Shown here piece after piece: positions 25,928-35,183 of a DNA stretch of 64,000 bases. The notes under the pieces are model-generated. The model saw only the letters and a program-made list of their open reading frames with translations, made no database searches and had not been told where the DNA came from. A program made the translations under genes and the position numbers. The stretch lies in NCBI GenBank assembly GCA_020638525.1, contig JACKIL010000002.1, positions 62,001-126,000 of the forward strand, written 5' to 3'. This DNA comes from Caulobacterales bacterium. GTDB lineage: Bacteria > Pseudomonadota > Alphaproteobacteria > Caulobacterales > Parvularculaceae. Each line of letters opens with the position of its first letter. Position 1 is the stretch's first letter.

Positions 25928-27211
25928 ATGCTTCAGGCCGGCCAATCCGAACGGAACGCGCCCGCCCAAGGGACGCCGGCGTCGGCTAAGCAGGATATGG
26001 CATCAATCGACTTCAATCAGTCGCTCAAGGCTTCACGGAAAAGCACGGTCAAGGCGGGCCCCTTCGTCGCCGCGCAGGGCAAGTCCGGCGAGGCGATCAA
26101 CTGGTTCCTCGCGGATAAAGAGCGCCTGTTCTGGAGCCTGCAAATCGCCGGTTGGCTCGGCTTTCTGTTCCTGCACATTTTCAGTCTGGCGCCACTCATC
26201 GGCGGTTGGACGTCGGCCTCCATCGGCTTTTCGATCGTCTCCTCGCTGATCGGTTTCCTGACGACCAGCATATTGATGCGGCCGATCTTCCGGTTCGCGC
26301 GCCGCCAGCCGCCTGTCGTGCTCATCACCGTGACCTTGCTGTCGACTGTCGTGATGGCGCTCATCATGACGATCGCAAAGGGTCAGGCGCTCCGCGTGTT
26401 CTTCGGCGACAACATGTTCGTCACGCGAAGCGAGCTTCTGAATACGGACAATTTCCTGATCCTCATTCTGCCCGACACGCCGGCGAACCTCTTCCTCCTG
26501 CTCTCATGGGCGGGCTTCTATTTCGGGATCAATTACTACCTCACCCTGCGCAACGAGACGGAACGCGCGCTTTTCTCTGCGCACCTCGCCGATCAGGCGC
26601 AGCTCAAAATGCTGCGCTATCAGTTGAACCCGCATTTCCTATTCAACACCTTGAACGCGATCTCGACGCTCGTTCTCGAGAAAGAAGGCAAGGCCGCGAA
26701 CGACATGCTGACGCGCCTTTCCGCTTTCCTGCGTTATTCGCTCGACAGCGACCCTTTGCAGAAGACGACGCTCGCAGAAGAATTGCGCGCGCTGCAGCTC
26801 TATCTCGACATCGAGCAGACGCGGTTCTGCGACCGGCTCGAGATCAATTTCAACATCGATCCCGATACGCGCGAAGCCATGGTGCCTTCGCTCATCCTCC
26901 AGCCCGCAATCGAAAACGCGATCAAATACGCCATCGCGCAGATGGAGTCCGGCGGGCGCATCTCGATCGAGGCGAAGAAAGAAGGCGAAATGCTGCGCCT
27001 TCAGGTTTGCGACAACGGGCCGGCCGCGCCTGAAAATCCGCAGGAAATCCTGGAAAACGCCAAGACCGGCGTCGGGCTTGTAAACATGCGCGACAGGCTT
27101 GTGCATCTTTATGGGGCGCGGCAATCTTTTTCTCTGTCGCGGCTTGAACCGGCCGGCCTGTGCGTCAGCATGAAGCTGCCTTTCGAAACGCGGAGCGACC
27201 ATGACCACTGA
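25928..27211 (+). CDS. LytS-type sensor histidine kinase
   Basis: A 427-residue membrane kinase of the HisKA_7-free LytS/YehU group (His_kinase domain, PF06580). Residues about 50-200 hold four TM segments with short loops and no periplasmic sensor domain. The phosphoacceptor is in QLNPHFLFNTLNAIS, and the ATPase has PAIENAIKYA and the late DNGPAAPEN and GVGLVNMRDRL motifs. ATG at 25928 has AAGGA at good spacing; an ATG at 25919 is the alternative. The 3' end overlaps the LytTR regulator gene by 11 bases, so the two are one operon. Confidence 0.92.
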   Translation: MLQAGQSERNAPAQGTPASAKQDMASIDFNQSLKASRKSTVKAGPFVAAQGKSGEAINWFLADKERLFWSLQIAGWLGFLFLHIFSLAPLIGGWTSASIGFSIVSSLIGFLTTSILMRPIFRFARRQPPVVLITVTLLSTVVMALIMTIAKGQALRVFFGDNMFVTRSELLNTDNFLILILPDTPANLFLLLSWAGFYFGINYYLTLRNETERALFSAHLADQAQLKMLRYQLNPHFLFNTLNAISTLVLEKEGKAANDMLTRLSAFLRYSLDSDPLQKTTLAEELRALQLYLDIEQTRFCDRLEINFNIDPDTREAMVPSLILQPAIENAIKYAIAQMESGGRISIEAKKEGEMLRLQVCDNGPAAPENPQEILENAKTGVGLVNMRDRLVHLYGARQSFSLSRLEPAGLCVSMKLPFETRSDHDH

Positions 27212-28019
27212 TGAGAAAATCAAGGCGCTTGTCGTTGATGACGAGCCGCTTGCGCTGCGCGGACTGAAACTGCGCCTGGCCGCGTTCCCCGAGATCGAGA
27301 TCGTCGGCGAGGCAGGCAATGGCCGCGAGGCGGTGAAGCTCATTAAGCAGCACAATCCGGATCTCGTTTTCCTCGACATCCAGATGCCCGGCCTTGACGG
27401 TTTCGGCGTCGTCCGCGCGCTCATCGGAGCGCCCGCGCCGCTCTTCATCTTCGTCACCGCCTACGACAAATATGCGATCGACGCTTTCGAAGCGAACGCG
27501 CTCGACTATCTCGTCAAGCCTGTCGAGGAAGAGCGCCTGAAAGATGCGATCCATCGCGCGCGCGAAGCGCTGAAATCGCGCGCCGCCGCGAGCCGCGAAT
27601 CGAAACTCGTCGAGCTTCTCGCCTCTTTGAGCGACGACGAACGCGACCGCATCAAGGAACTCATCAACGATCCGATGTGGGCGGAGAAAGACCGCTACCC
27701 GGAACGCCTGAGCTTCAAGGACGGCTCGAAAGTCGTCGTGCTCGGCGCTGACGAAATCGAATGGATCGATGCGGCGGGCGACTACATGTGCATCCACGCC
27801 GGCGGCAAGACGCACATCATCCGCGAGACGATGAAGACCTTGCAGCAGCGCCTCGATCCGACGCGCTTCCAGCGCATTCACCGCTCGGCGATCGTCAATG
27901 TGAAGAAGGTGAAGGAACTCCACCCGCATTCGAATGGCGAGTATTTCCTCATCCTCGACAATGGCGCGGAACTGAAGCTCTCCCGCTCCTACAAGGACGT
28001 GGTGGCGCGGTTTCTTTAG
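27201..28019 (+). CDS. LytTR-family response regulator
   Basis: A 272-residue regulator. The receiver has Asp13-Asp14, phosphoacceptor Asp59 (VFLDIQMPG), Thr in VTAYD and Lys in LVKPV. A linker of about 50 charged residues is followed by a LytTR DNA-binding domain (from about residue 170) with WIDAAGDYM, TMKTLQQRL and FQRIHRSAIVN. It binds DNA as a dimer in response to the LytS-type kinase encoded just upstream. Targets cannot be read from the window. Confidence 0.93.
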   Translation: MTTDEKIKALVVDDEPLALRGLKLRLAAFPEIEIVGEAGNGREAVKLIKQHNPDLVFLDIQMPGLDGFGVVRALIGAPAPLFIFVTAYDKYAIDAFEANALDYLVKPVEEERLKDAIHRAREALKSRAAASRESKLVELLASLSDDERDRIKELINDPMWAEKDRYPERLSFKDGSKVVVLGADEIEWIDAAGDYMCIHAGGKTHIIRETMKTLQQRLDPTRFQRIHRSAIVNVKKVKELHPHSNGEYFLILDNGAELKLSRSYKDVVARFL

Positions 28020-28042
28020 CACATTCTTGAAACGCCGAGTTG

Positions 28043-28192
28043 GAACCCTCCCTAACCCTCCCTTTTCAAGGGAGGGAACAGGCCTGTCCCGGTTAAAACT
28101 CTGAGCGTAAAAACTGTGTCCCCTCCCTTGAAAAGGGAGGGCTTGAGACCCCGGCTTCGTTTACGAAGCCGGCTGGTCGAAAGGGAGGGTTC
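28043..28192 (+). repeat. Intergenic palindromic repeat, family 1, copy 2 (modules A then B)
   Basis: Begins GAACCCTCCC and ends GGGAGGGTTC as in copy 1. Module A has CCCTCCCTTTTCAAGGGAGG and module B CCCTCCCTTGAAAAGGGAGG. The internal hairpin at 28151-28172 is CCGGCTTCG / CGAAGCCGG around TTTA, perfectly paired though different in sequence from copy 1. It sits between the LytTR regulator and kbl. Confidence 0.9.
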
Positions 28193-28291
28193 AATGCAGC
28201 GCGAACCATCGCCTAATGCTTAACTTCCCCAGTTTGACGCTCGCCGGTAAAGCTGCCAAATCAGCGGCGCAATTTTACCGGAGCTTTTCCC

Positions 28292-29500
28292 ATGACTGCT
28301 CGCGCGGCGTTTTACGACCGTATTGAAAAGACGCTCGCCGATATTCGCGAGCAGGGCCTCGAAAAGGTCGAGCGCGAGATCACCTCGCCGCAAGGGCCTG
28401 TCATCGAGGTGCGCCACAAGGGAAAGAAGCGCAAAGTCCTCAATTTCTGCGCGAACAACTATCTCGGCCTCGCCGACAACAGGAAGATCGTGAAGGCCGC
28501 CAAGGAAACGATGGACAGCCACGGCTTCGGCATGGCGTCGGTGCGTTTCATCTGCGGCACGACGGATCTGCACAAAAAAGTTGAAAAGGCGATCGCCGAC
28601 TTCCTCGGTTATGAGGATTCCATCCTCTTCGCCGCCTGCTTCGACGCGAATGGCGGCGTCTTCGAACCGCTCTTCGAAGCGGAAGACGCGATCATCTCGG
28701 ACTCGCTCAACCACGCGTCGATCATTGACGGCGTGCGGCTCTGCAAGGCGAAGCGCTATCGCTTTGCGAATTCCGACATGGCCGATCTTGAAAAGCAGCT
28801 CCAGCAGGCCGACGCCGACGGCGCGCGCACGAAGATCATCGTGACGGACGGCGTCTTCTCCATGGACGGCTATATCGCCAAGCTCGGCGAGATTTGTCAG
28901 CTTGCGGAGAAATATGGCGCGCTCACCATGGTCGACGATTGCCATGCGACGGGCTTCATGGGACCGGGCGGGCGCGGCACGCCGGCTCATTGCGGCGTCG
29001 AAGGCAAGGTCGACATTCTCACCGGCACGCTCGGCAAGGCGCTTGGCGGCGGCATGGGCGGCTATATCTGCGCGTCGGAGAAGGTCATTCACCTGCTGCG
29101 CAACCGCGCGCGGCCCTACCTCTTCTCGAATGCGCTGACGCCCGCTTTGCTCGGCGCGGCGCTGAAAACGCTCAAGATCGTGCGCGACGGCGACAAGCTT
29201 CGCGACCAGCTCTTCCGTAACGCCAAGCGTTTTCGCGCAGGCATGGCGGAAGCCGGCTTCAACCTTCTCCCCGGCGAGCACCCGATCATTCCGGTGATGC
29301 TCGGCGACGCCAAGCTCGCGCAGGAGATGGCCGCGCAACTTATGGATGAAGGCGTTTACGTGACGGGCTTTTCCTTCCCCGTCGTGCCGAAAGGCCAGGC
29401 GCGCATCCGCACGCAGATGTGCGCGGGGCACACGGACGAACAGGTGGACGAAGCGATCGCCGCCTTCACCAAAGTCGGCAAGGCGCTTGGCGTGATCTAA
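28292..29500 (+). CDS. kbl: Glycine C-acetyltransferase (2-amino-3-ketobutyrate CoA ligase)
   Basis: A 402-residue fold-type I PLP enzyme of the alpha-oxoamine synthase family. Motifs: NFCANNYLGLAD, SHGFGMASVRFICGT, VDDCHATGFMGPGGRG and TGTLGKALGGG with the PLP-binding Lys249. These match Kbl, which converts 2-amino-3-oxobutyrate plus CoA to glycine and acetyl-CoA in threonine catabolism. The usual partner tdh is not adjacent; the next gene is an SDR on the other strand, overlapping the stop by four bases. Confidence 0.95.
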   Translation: MTARAAFYDRIEKTLADIREQGLEKVEREITSPQGPVIEVRHKGKKRKVLNFCANNYLGLADNRKIVKAAKETMDSHGFGMASVRFICGTTDLHKKVEKAIADFLGYEDSILFAACFDANGGVFEPLFEAEDAIISDSLNHASIIDGVRLCKAKRYRFANSDMADLEKQLQQADADGARTKIIVTDGVFSMDGYIAKLGEICQLAEKYGALTMVDDCHATGFMGPGGRGTPAHCGVEGKVDILTGTLGKALGGGMGGYICASEKVIHLLRNRARPYLFSNALTPALLGAALKTLKIVRDGDKLRDQLFRNAKRFRAGMAEAGFNLLPGEHPIIPVMLGDAKLAQEMAAQLMDEGVYVTGFSFPVVPKGQARIRTQMCAGHTDEQVDEAIAAFTKVGKALGVI

Positions 29501-30327
29501 CCGTCGCGTAGGCGCTTGAACACCGTCGGGCCGAGAAGCTCCATATAGCTCGACGGCAGCAGTCGCTGGATGAAGGACATCACCTTGGCGTCGGGGCCGA
29601 CGAGCACGCGCCGCGCGCGTCTCGCCGTTCCTGCGAGGATGATATCCGCCGCTTTCTCAGGCGTCGTGATCGCCGCCGAATTGAAGCGGTTGACGAGTTC
29701 GTCCTTGGACTTGGCGCCCGCCGGCAGCGCATCGACCTGCGCGTTGCGCGCGACGTTTGTCTTCACGCCGCCGGGGTGCACGGACGTTACGGAAACGCCC
29801 TCTTCCTCAAGCTCGGCGGCGAGCGCCTCGTTGAAGCCGCGCACGCCGAATTTCGACGCGCAGTAATGCGCCTGCCCCGGGACGCCGATAAGCCCGAAGA
29901 GACTCGAAATGTTGACGACGCCGCCCTTGGTTTCGATGAGCTGCGGCAGGAAAGCTTTCGTCATCCGCACGACGCCCCAGAAATTGACGTTCATCACTTT
30001 CTCGAAGGAGTCGAGCGGCGTGTCCTTGAACGTTCCGATACGCGCAAGGCCCGCAACGTTGAAAACGTAATCCGCCGAGCCAAGGCTTTCCTTCACGGCG
30101 GCGGCGTAAGGTTCGATCGCGGCGGCGTCTGAAACGTCGAGCACGTCCTTGCGGATGCGGTTCGAGCCCTTGCCGATCATCTGCGCCGTCTCTTCAAGCC
30201 CCTCCGGATTGATGTCGGAGATGGCGAGCGCGGCGCCCGCGCCGGCGAGCCTGATCGCGAGCGCCCTGCCAATGCCCGAACCTGCGCCGGTGACAACGCA
30301 CACTTTGTCTTTGAATTTTTCGATCAT
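29497..30327 (-). CDS. SDR family NAD(P)-dependent oxidoreductase
   Basis: A 276-residue classical short-chain dehydrogenase. Cofactor motif TGAGSGIG (13-20), Asp in SDINPEG suggesting NAD+ preference, NVAG, the catalytic Ser in NISSLFG and the YCASK pair are all present. The C-terminal 40 residues (RRARRVLVGPDAKVMSFIQRLLPSSYM) are amphipathic, as in SDRs that associate with membranes. Substrate unknown. It overlaps kbl tail to tail by four bases. Confidence 0.88.
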   Translation of the reverse strand: MIEKFKDKVCVVTGAGSGIGRALAIRLAGAGAALAISDINPEGLEETAQMIGKGSNRIRKDVLDVSDAAAIEPYAAAVKESLGSADYVFNVAGLARIGTFKDTPLDSFEKVMNVNFWGVVRMTKAFLPQLIETKGGVVNISSLFGLIGVPGQAHYCASKFGVRGFNEALAAELEEEGVSVTSVHPGGVKTNVARNAQVDALPAGAKSKDELVNRFNSAAITTPEKAADIILAGTARRARRVLVGPDAKVMSFIQRLLPSSYMELLGPTVFKRLRDG

Positions 30328-30392
30328 GCCACTCGCCTCGCCTGAACCTGCGGCATCCTTGCGAGGGTCATCGCCTCACGCAAGCGTCATGC

Positions 30393-31196
30393 TCAGTCGC
30401 GAAGCCCCGCGGCGATCGCATCCCAGTCGTTCCGCCGCGCGGTGACAAGGAGCGGCTTGTTGACTGAGGGCGACGGGCGATAGGGCTCGCCATCGTCGAG
30501 AAAGGCTGGCTTGCCGCCCGCTTCGCTGACGATCAGCGCGCCAGCTACATGATCCCAAGGGTGGATGAGGCTCGACACCTTGAAATCGACGTCGCCTTTG
30601 GCGAGCGCGATATAGGCGTAGGCGGAGCAATGGCTGGAGCGCGACTCGAACCTGGCGGAAAGTCTTGCGCGCATGCGTTCCTGCCGGTCGGGCGAGAGCC
30701 AGCCGAGCGACCGAAGGCCGAGCGGCTTTTCGCGCTCGCTCGCCGTAACGCGCAGGCGCTCGCCGCGCCAGGTTGCGCCTTCGCCCTTCTCCGCGATCGC
30801 CGATGAATTATGCGGCGCGGCGTAGATCCAGCCTGCGCGCGTCTCGCCATTTTCAACGAGGGCGACGATGGTTCCGAACTCATCGACGCCATTGACGAAA
30901 TTGCGCGTGCCGTCGAGCGGGTCGACGACCCAGAATGCGCCCTCGCCTGTCAAGGCGTTCGCCGCTTGCGGGTTCTTCGCGGCGAGTTCCTCGCCGATGA
31001 AGCCTGCATCCGGCCGAATGGCGCGCAACGCCAGTTCGAGCGCGCGCTCCGTTGCTTCATCGACTTCCGTGACGAGATCGTTGGGCCCGGATTTCTGGCG
31101 AATTTCGCCGGCCGATAGCTTGCCGTAGCGCGGCATGATTTCGGTCTGCGCAATCTCGGCGATGAGCGCGGCGACTTTCTCCACGTCAACGATCAT
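30393..31196 (-). CDS. Inositol monophosphatase family protein
   Basis: A 267-residue phosphatase of the IMPase/CysQ/FBPase superfamily. Metal motifs: GEEL, WVVDPLDGTRNF and HPWDHVAGALIVSEAGG. Possible activities are inositol-1-phosphate or 3'-phosphoadenosine-5'-phosphate hydrolysis; the sequence alone does not decide. ATG at 31196 overlaps the hflX stop (ATGA), showing coupling to hflX. Confidence 0.88.
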   Translation of the reverse strand: MIVDVEKVAALIAEIAQTEIMPRYGKLSAGEIRQKSGPNDLVTEVDEATERALELALRAIRPDAGFIGEELAAKNPQAANALTGEGAFWVVDPLDGTRNFVNGVDEFGTIVALVENGETRAGWIYAAPHNSSAIAEKGEGATWRGERLRVTASEREKPLGLRSLGWLSPDRQERMRARLSARFESRSSHCSAYAYIALAKGDVDFKVSSLIHPWDHVAGALIVSEAGGKPAFLDDGEPYRPSPSVNKPLLVTARRNDWDAIAAGLRD

Positions 31197-32557
31197 GCGA
31201 GCCGCCGAACCTCTTCGCCCGGCGATACGATAACCGCATCAGGAAACGCCTTGCGGAACTGGCCGAAGGATTTCCGGGTGAGCCGCACCGTGAAACGCGT
31301 GCGCTCGCCTTCAGTTTCTTCGCTGCGCACATCGCCCGCTTCATGCAGGAAGGCGCGCGCGGCGCCATTGGAGGCTGGCGTTTCAATAACAAAGGTCTCG
31401 CGCTCGGCGGTGACGAGCCGGTCGATCAGATCCTGCAATTCGCCAAGGCCCTCGCCAGTGACGGCGGAGATCGCGATGCGCGCCGGCTCCTCGATCGTGC
31501 AGATGGTTCGTTCTTTCGAAAGACGCACCGACATTTGCAGCGCGCTGCGCTCTTCCTCGTCGAGAAGGTCGATCTTGTTGAGCGCTTCGATCACCGGGCG
31601 TTCGTCATGCTCGTCGATGCCGATCTCTTTAAGGACGCCGATAACGTCGAGGCGTTGCGGCTCGCTGTCGGCGTGAGCGGCGTCGCGCACATGCACGATA
31701 AGGTCGGCTTCAAGCACTTCCTCAAGCGTCGCGCGGAAGGCGGTGACGAGCTGCGTCGGCAGGTCGGAGATGAAGCCCACCGTGTCGGAAAGGATGATGC
31801 GCTGGCCCGAACGCAGGACCACCGCGCGCATGGTCGGGTCGAGCGTTGCGAAAAGCAGGTCCTTCGCGACGACTTCCGACTTCGTCAGATAGTTGAAAAG
31901 CGTGGACTTGCCGGCGTTCGTATAGCCGACGAGTGCGACGACGGGGTAAGGCGCGCGTTTGCGTTTGGCCCTTTGCAGGCTCCTCGTACGGCGCACCTGA
32001 TCGAGCTTTTCCTTCAGCCGGTCGATCTTGTTTGCGAGCGCGCGCCGGTCCGCCTCGATCTGGCTTTCGCCGGGGCCGCCAAGGAAGCCGAAGCCGCCGC
32101 GCTGACGTTCCAGATGGGTCCATGACCGCACAAGGCGCGAGCGTTGATAGGAAAGATGGGCGAGTTCGACCTGCAGGCGCCCTTCCGCCGTCCGCGCCCG
32201 CGCGCCGAAGATTTCGAGAATGAGCGCGGTGCGGTCGAGCACCTTTGCGTTCCATTCCTTTTCGAGGTTCCGGTGCTGAACCGGCGTCAGGGAATGATCG
32301 ACAATGACAAGGCCGGGCCGCGGATCGCGCGCGTCGAGCATTTCGCGGATCTGCTCGACCTTGCCCGCGCCAAGGAATGTCGCCGGCCGTGGGCGCGTCA
32401 CCGGCGCGATCATCGCCTCGACGACATCGAGATCGATCGCCGCAGTCAGGCCGACCGCCTCTTCAAGGCGCGCCTCATCGCTCCGCGTCGCGACTTCAGC
32501 CTGAACGGCCGGAAGAACGACGAAGGCTTTCGTTAGATCCGAAGGGGCAGTTCCCAA
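31193..32557 (-). CDS. hflX: GTPase HflX
   Basis: A 454-residue HflX, a ribosome-associated GTPase that splits stalled or heat-damaged 70S ribosomes. The N-terminal HflX domain (PATFLGAGKVEQI, VIVDHSLTPVQHRNLE), a coiled linker (QIEADRR, RLKEKLDQV) and the G domain with G1 GYTNAGKST and G3 SDTVGFI are present. The only start near the expected N-terminus is TTG at 32557, with weak Shine-Dalgarno. It lies 9 bases after hfq, the classical hfq-hflX order. Confidence 0.95.
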   Translation of the reverse strand: MGTAPSDLTKAFVVLPAVQAEVATRSDEARLEEAVGLTAAIDLDVVEAMIAPVTRPRPATFLGAGKVEQIREMLDARDPRPGLVIVDHSLTPVQHRNLEKEWNAKVLDRTALILEIFGARARTAEGRLQVELAHLSYQRSRLVRSWTHLERQRGGFGFLGGPGESQIEADRRALANKIDRLKEKLDQVRRTRSLQRAKRKRAPYPVVALVGYTNAGKSTLFNYLTKSEVVAKDLLFATLDPTMRAVVLRSGQRIILSDTVGFISDLPTQLVTAFRATLEEVLEADLIVHVRDAAHADSEPQRLDVIGVLKEIGIDEHDERPVIEALNKIDLLDEEERSALQMSVRLSKERTICTIEEPARIAISAVTGEGLGELQDLIDRLVTAERETFVIETPASNGAARAFLHEAGDVRSEETEGERTRFTVRLTRKSFGQFRKAFPDAVIVSPGEEVRRLA

Positions 32558-32566
32558 AGGCGCTCG

Positions 32567-32806
32567 CTATTCGGCTTCTTCGCCGTCCCACAGCGTCACC
32601 GGCGCGGACGGCATCACGGTGGACACCGCATGCTTATAGACGAGCTGAACCTGTCCGTCGCGCTTGAGCAAAACGCAAAAATTATCGAACCACGTCACCA
32701 CGCCCTGAAGTTTCACGCCATTGACCAGGAAGATCGTGACCGGAACTTTGTTTTTTCGAACGTGATTGAGGAAAGTGTCCTGAAGATTTTGTTTTTTCTC
32801 AGTCAT
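32567..32806 (-). CDS. hfq: RNA chaperone Hfq
   Basis: A 79-residue Hfq. The N-terminus NLQDTFLNHVRKNKVPVTIFL and Sm1 motif GVKLQGVVTWFDNFCVLL and Sm2 YKHAVSTVMP are diagnostic. It forms a hexamer that pairs small RNAs with mRNAs. The C-terminal tail is short (about 10 residues), as is usual in alphaproteobacteria. GAGGT is about 10 bases before the ATG. Confidence 0.97.
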   Translation of the reverse strand: MTEKKQNLQDTFLNHVRKNKVPVTIFLVNGVKLQGVVTWFDNFCVLLKRDGQVQLVYKHAVSTVMPSAPVTLWDGEEAE

Positions 32807-32870
32807 TTTAAGTCTACCTCAGGGGTGCATCCTTGCTGCGGCGCACAATCATACTGGCGCGCCACGTCCC

Positions 32871-33767
32871 CTAAAGCAACCGATTTTCATTGGCCGCCTC
32901 AGGCGCGGCCACGGCTGCGGATTGGCCTTTGGCGATGTACGCGTCGCGGAGCCGTCGCGCAACGCTTCCGGGCGCCCCGTCGCCGACCTGTTCGCCATCG
33001 ATCGAGACGACCGGCATGACGAGCGTCGTCGCCGAGGTAAAGAAGGCTTCCGCGGCTTTCAGCGCTTCTTCTTTGGTAAACGGGCGCTCCACGACCTTCA
33101 TCTGCAACTCTTCGGCGCACTTCAGAACAGTCTGGCGGGTGATGCCGCCGAGGATGTCGTTGCCGAGGGGGTGCGTCACTATTTCACCCTGCCGCGTGAC
33201 GATCCAGGCGTTCGAAGAACCCCCTTCGGTGATGAAACCGTCACGAACGAGCCATGCTTCCTGCGCGCCGGCGCGCTTGGCGGCCTCTTTCGCGAGGACG
33301 TTCGGCAGGAGCGAGATCGATTTGATGTCGACGCGGCCCCAGCGAATGTCCGGCGCGGTGATGACCTTCGCGCCTTTTTTCGCGAGCTCTTCGGACTTCG
33401 AAAAGTCGAAACGCTTGGCGGTGATGACGATGGAAGGGTTCGGCGCGCCGTCCGGGAACGGGTGATTGCGCGGTGCGACGCCGCGCGTGATCTGCATGTA
33501 AACAAGCGCGTCTTTAAGGCGGTTTTTGCGCACCAGCGTTTCCATGACGAGCCGCATGGCGCGCGTCGTCATCGGCTTTTCAATGGCGAGTTCGTTGAGC
33601 GAACGGTCGAGGCGCGCAAGGTGACCTTCTTCGTCCCAGAAGACGCCGTTCAAAACGAGACAGACCTCATAGACGCCATCGGCGAACTGATAGCCGCGAT
33701 CTTCGATATGAACGCCGGCTTCAGCGTGCCGAGTGTATCGGCCATTTACGTAGGCAATGCGCGGCAT
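32871..33767 (-). CDS. dat: D-amino-acid aminotransferase
   Basis: A 298-residue fold-type IV PLP enzyme. The PLP Lys149 is in RVDIKSISLLPN, a D-AAT signature, and EGGSSNAW replaces the phosphate-binding SSSN-type motif. It interconverts D-alanine and D-glutamate, feeding peptidoglycan synthesis. It lies between trkH and hfq, the usual position in many alphaproteobacteria. A branched-chain aminotransferase-like or aminodeoxychorismate lyase role is less likely because of the N-terminal YVNGRYTRHAEAGVHIEDRGYQF-like start of D-AATs. Confidence 0.9.
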   Translation of the reverse strand: MPRIAYVNGRYTRHAEAGVHIEDRGYQFADGVYEVCLVLNGVFWDEEGHLARLDRSLNELAIEKPMTTRAMRLVMETLVRKNRLKDALVYMQITRGVAPRNHPFPDGAPNPSIVITAKRFDFSKSEELAKKGAKVITAPDIRWGRVDIKSISLLPNVLAKEAAKRAGAQEAWLVRDGFITEGGSSNAWIVTRQGEIVTHPLGNDILGGITRQTVLKCAEELQMKVVERPFTKEEALKAAEAFFTSATTLVMPVVSIDGEQVGDGAPGSVARRLRDAYIAKGQSAAVAAPEAANENRLL

Positions 33768-33773
33768 GAACGA

Positions 33774-35102
33774 TCAAGTCCTCCAGAATGCTCGATTGAT
33801 TAGCGCGAGAGCGGCCACCGCTTCAAGCCGTCCAAGGATCATTCCGCCTACGAGAATAAACCGAAGCGGCGCTTCAAAGATAGCATAACCTTCGCCGCCG
33901 CCTTCTGCGAGCGCGAGAAGCGCGCCCGTATTGCTCAGAATCGCCGTTGCAGTGACGACTGCAATCTCAAACTTATGTCCGCTTGCAGTAACCGCGAGAA
34001 CGAGACCTGCAAGCGTCATGGTGAAGACGAGAAAATGCATCCACACGCCGAGTTCGTTAGCGATTCGCGACCGTCCAAAGACGCTGCTCGGGGTGATTAG
34101 ACGGCGGATTTCCTCGCGTGCGCGGCGCATGATGACGAGCCAGCGCACGATCTTGAACCCGCCCGCGGTCGACACTGCAGCCCCCCCGATAATCGCCGTA
34201 ATAAGCGCGATCAGAAGCGGCGGTTCGCTGCCGATAACGACGCCATTGGTCGAAAGAAGGCTCGCTGCGTCGAAGATTTGCGAGGGAATGCGGGCGACGC
34301 CTTTCCCGCCCTCCATCAGCCAGAAGAGCGCGCCGACGACGAGGACGATGAGGAGAAAAGTCTTCGTCTCATCGTCGCGAAGGCGCCGGAAATCGCCCTT
34401 CATGAGGCGCGCGATGAGGACGAAATTGGCGCCGCTGATCAAAATAAACGGAAAGAGCGCCGCATGAACGCCCGAATGGAAGGCCGCAAGGCCGCCTTCC
34501 CTCGGCGTGAGGCCGCCTGATGAGAGTGTTGAAAAAGCGAGGATCACGGCTTCGTAGATCCCTGTCCCGGCGGCGAGCAGCGCAAGAACGGCGACGACGG
34601 TGATGAGGAAATAAGGCCCGACAAAAGCTGCGAATGCGTTTCGGATCGGGCGCAAATGCGAATTACGGTCGCCGCGTGAAAACGGCGGCAACAGCGTATC
34701 GGTGCCGATAAACGCCGGACGAATGAAGACTGCGGCCGCGATCGTCACCGACGCGAGCCCGCCGATCCATTGAAGTTCGGCCCGCCACAACACCCCTGCC
34801 TGATCGGCAAGCATTGCATTCGGCGCGAGCCATGCGCCCGTCGTCGTCAGCGCGGAGACCGCTTCGAAATAGGCCGCATCCCAGGAAAGGCCTCCAATGA
34901 TGAAGGGGACTGCAGCGAAAGCGGGCGCAACGCTCCACCACAGGAGAACGAAGAGGAGCGCGCTGCGAAAATCGCTCGCCATGCGCCTGTCGCGCGAGAA
35001 GAACACGGCGCCGAGGCCGACAAAAATGGTCAGGATCGAACCGAAGAGATAAGCGCCGGCGCCCGTCCCTTTCGCTGCTGCGAGAACAAGCGGCCCGGCC
35101 AT
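33774..35102 (-). CDS. trkH: TrkH family potassium uptake protein
   Basis: A TrkH-type K+ translocator, 442 residues from the ATG at 35102. The four selectivity-filter-like loops include ALTTTGAWL, STLSSGGLTPRE, SLLSTNGVV and SNTGALLAL. About ten TM helices. Family members have an additional N-terminal helix with the pattern LGLAM; that helix is encoded just upstream in the same frame (down to an ATA codon at 35162 with AAGGGAG six bases before it), so the real start may be noncanonical. It follows trkA by 81 bases; together they form a potassium uptake system gated by TrkA. Confidence 0.92.
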   Translation of the reverse strand: MAGPLVLAAAKGTGAGAYLFGSILTIFVGLGAVFFSRDRRMASDFRSALLFVLLWWSVAPAFAAVPFIIGGLSWDAAYFEAVSALTTTGAWLAPNAMLADQAGVLWRAELQWIGGLASVTIAAAVFIRPAFIGTDTLLPPFSRGDRNSHLRPIRNAFAAFVGPYFLITVVAVLALLAAGTGIYEAVILAFSTLSSGGLTPREGGLAAFHSGVHAALFPFILISGANFVLIARLMKGDFRRLRDDETKTFLLIVLVVGALFWLMEGGKGVARIPSQIFDAASLLSTNGVVIGSEPPLLIALITAIIGGAAVSTAGGFKIVRWLVIMRRAREEIRRLITPSSVFGRSRIANELGVWMHFLVFTMTLAGLVLAVTASGHKFEIAVVTATAILSNTGALLALAEGGGEGYAIFEAPLRFILVGGMILGRLEAVAALALINRAFWRT

Positions 35103-35183
35103 GGCGAGGCCCAGCGCGACGAGCGCTGCGCCGAAAAGCCGGATGACTGAAGCAAGGCCTATGCGCCGCTCCCTTGCAGAGCC

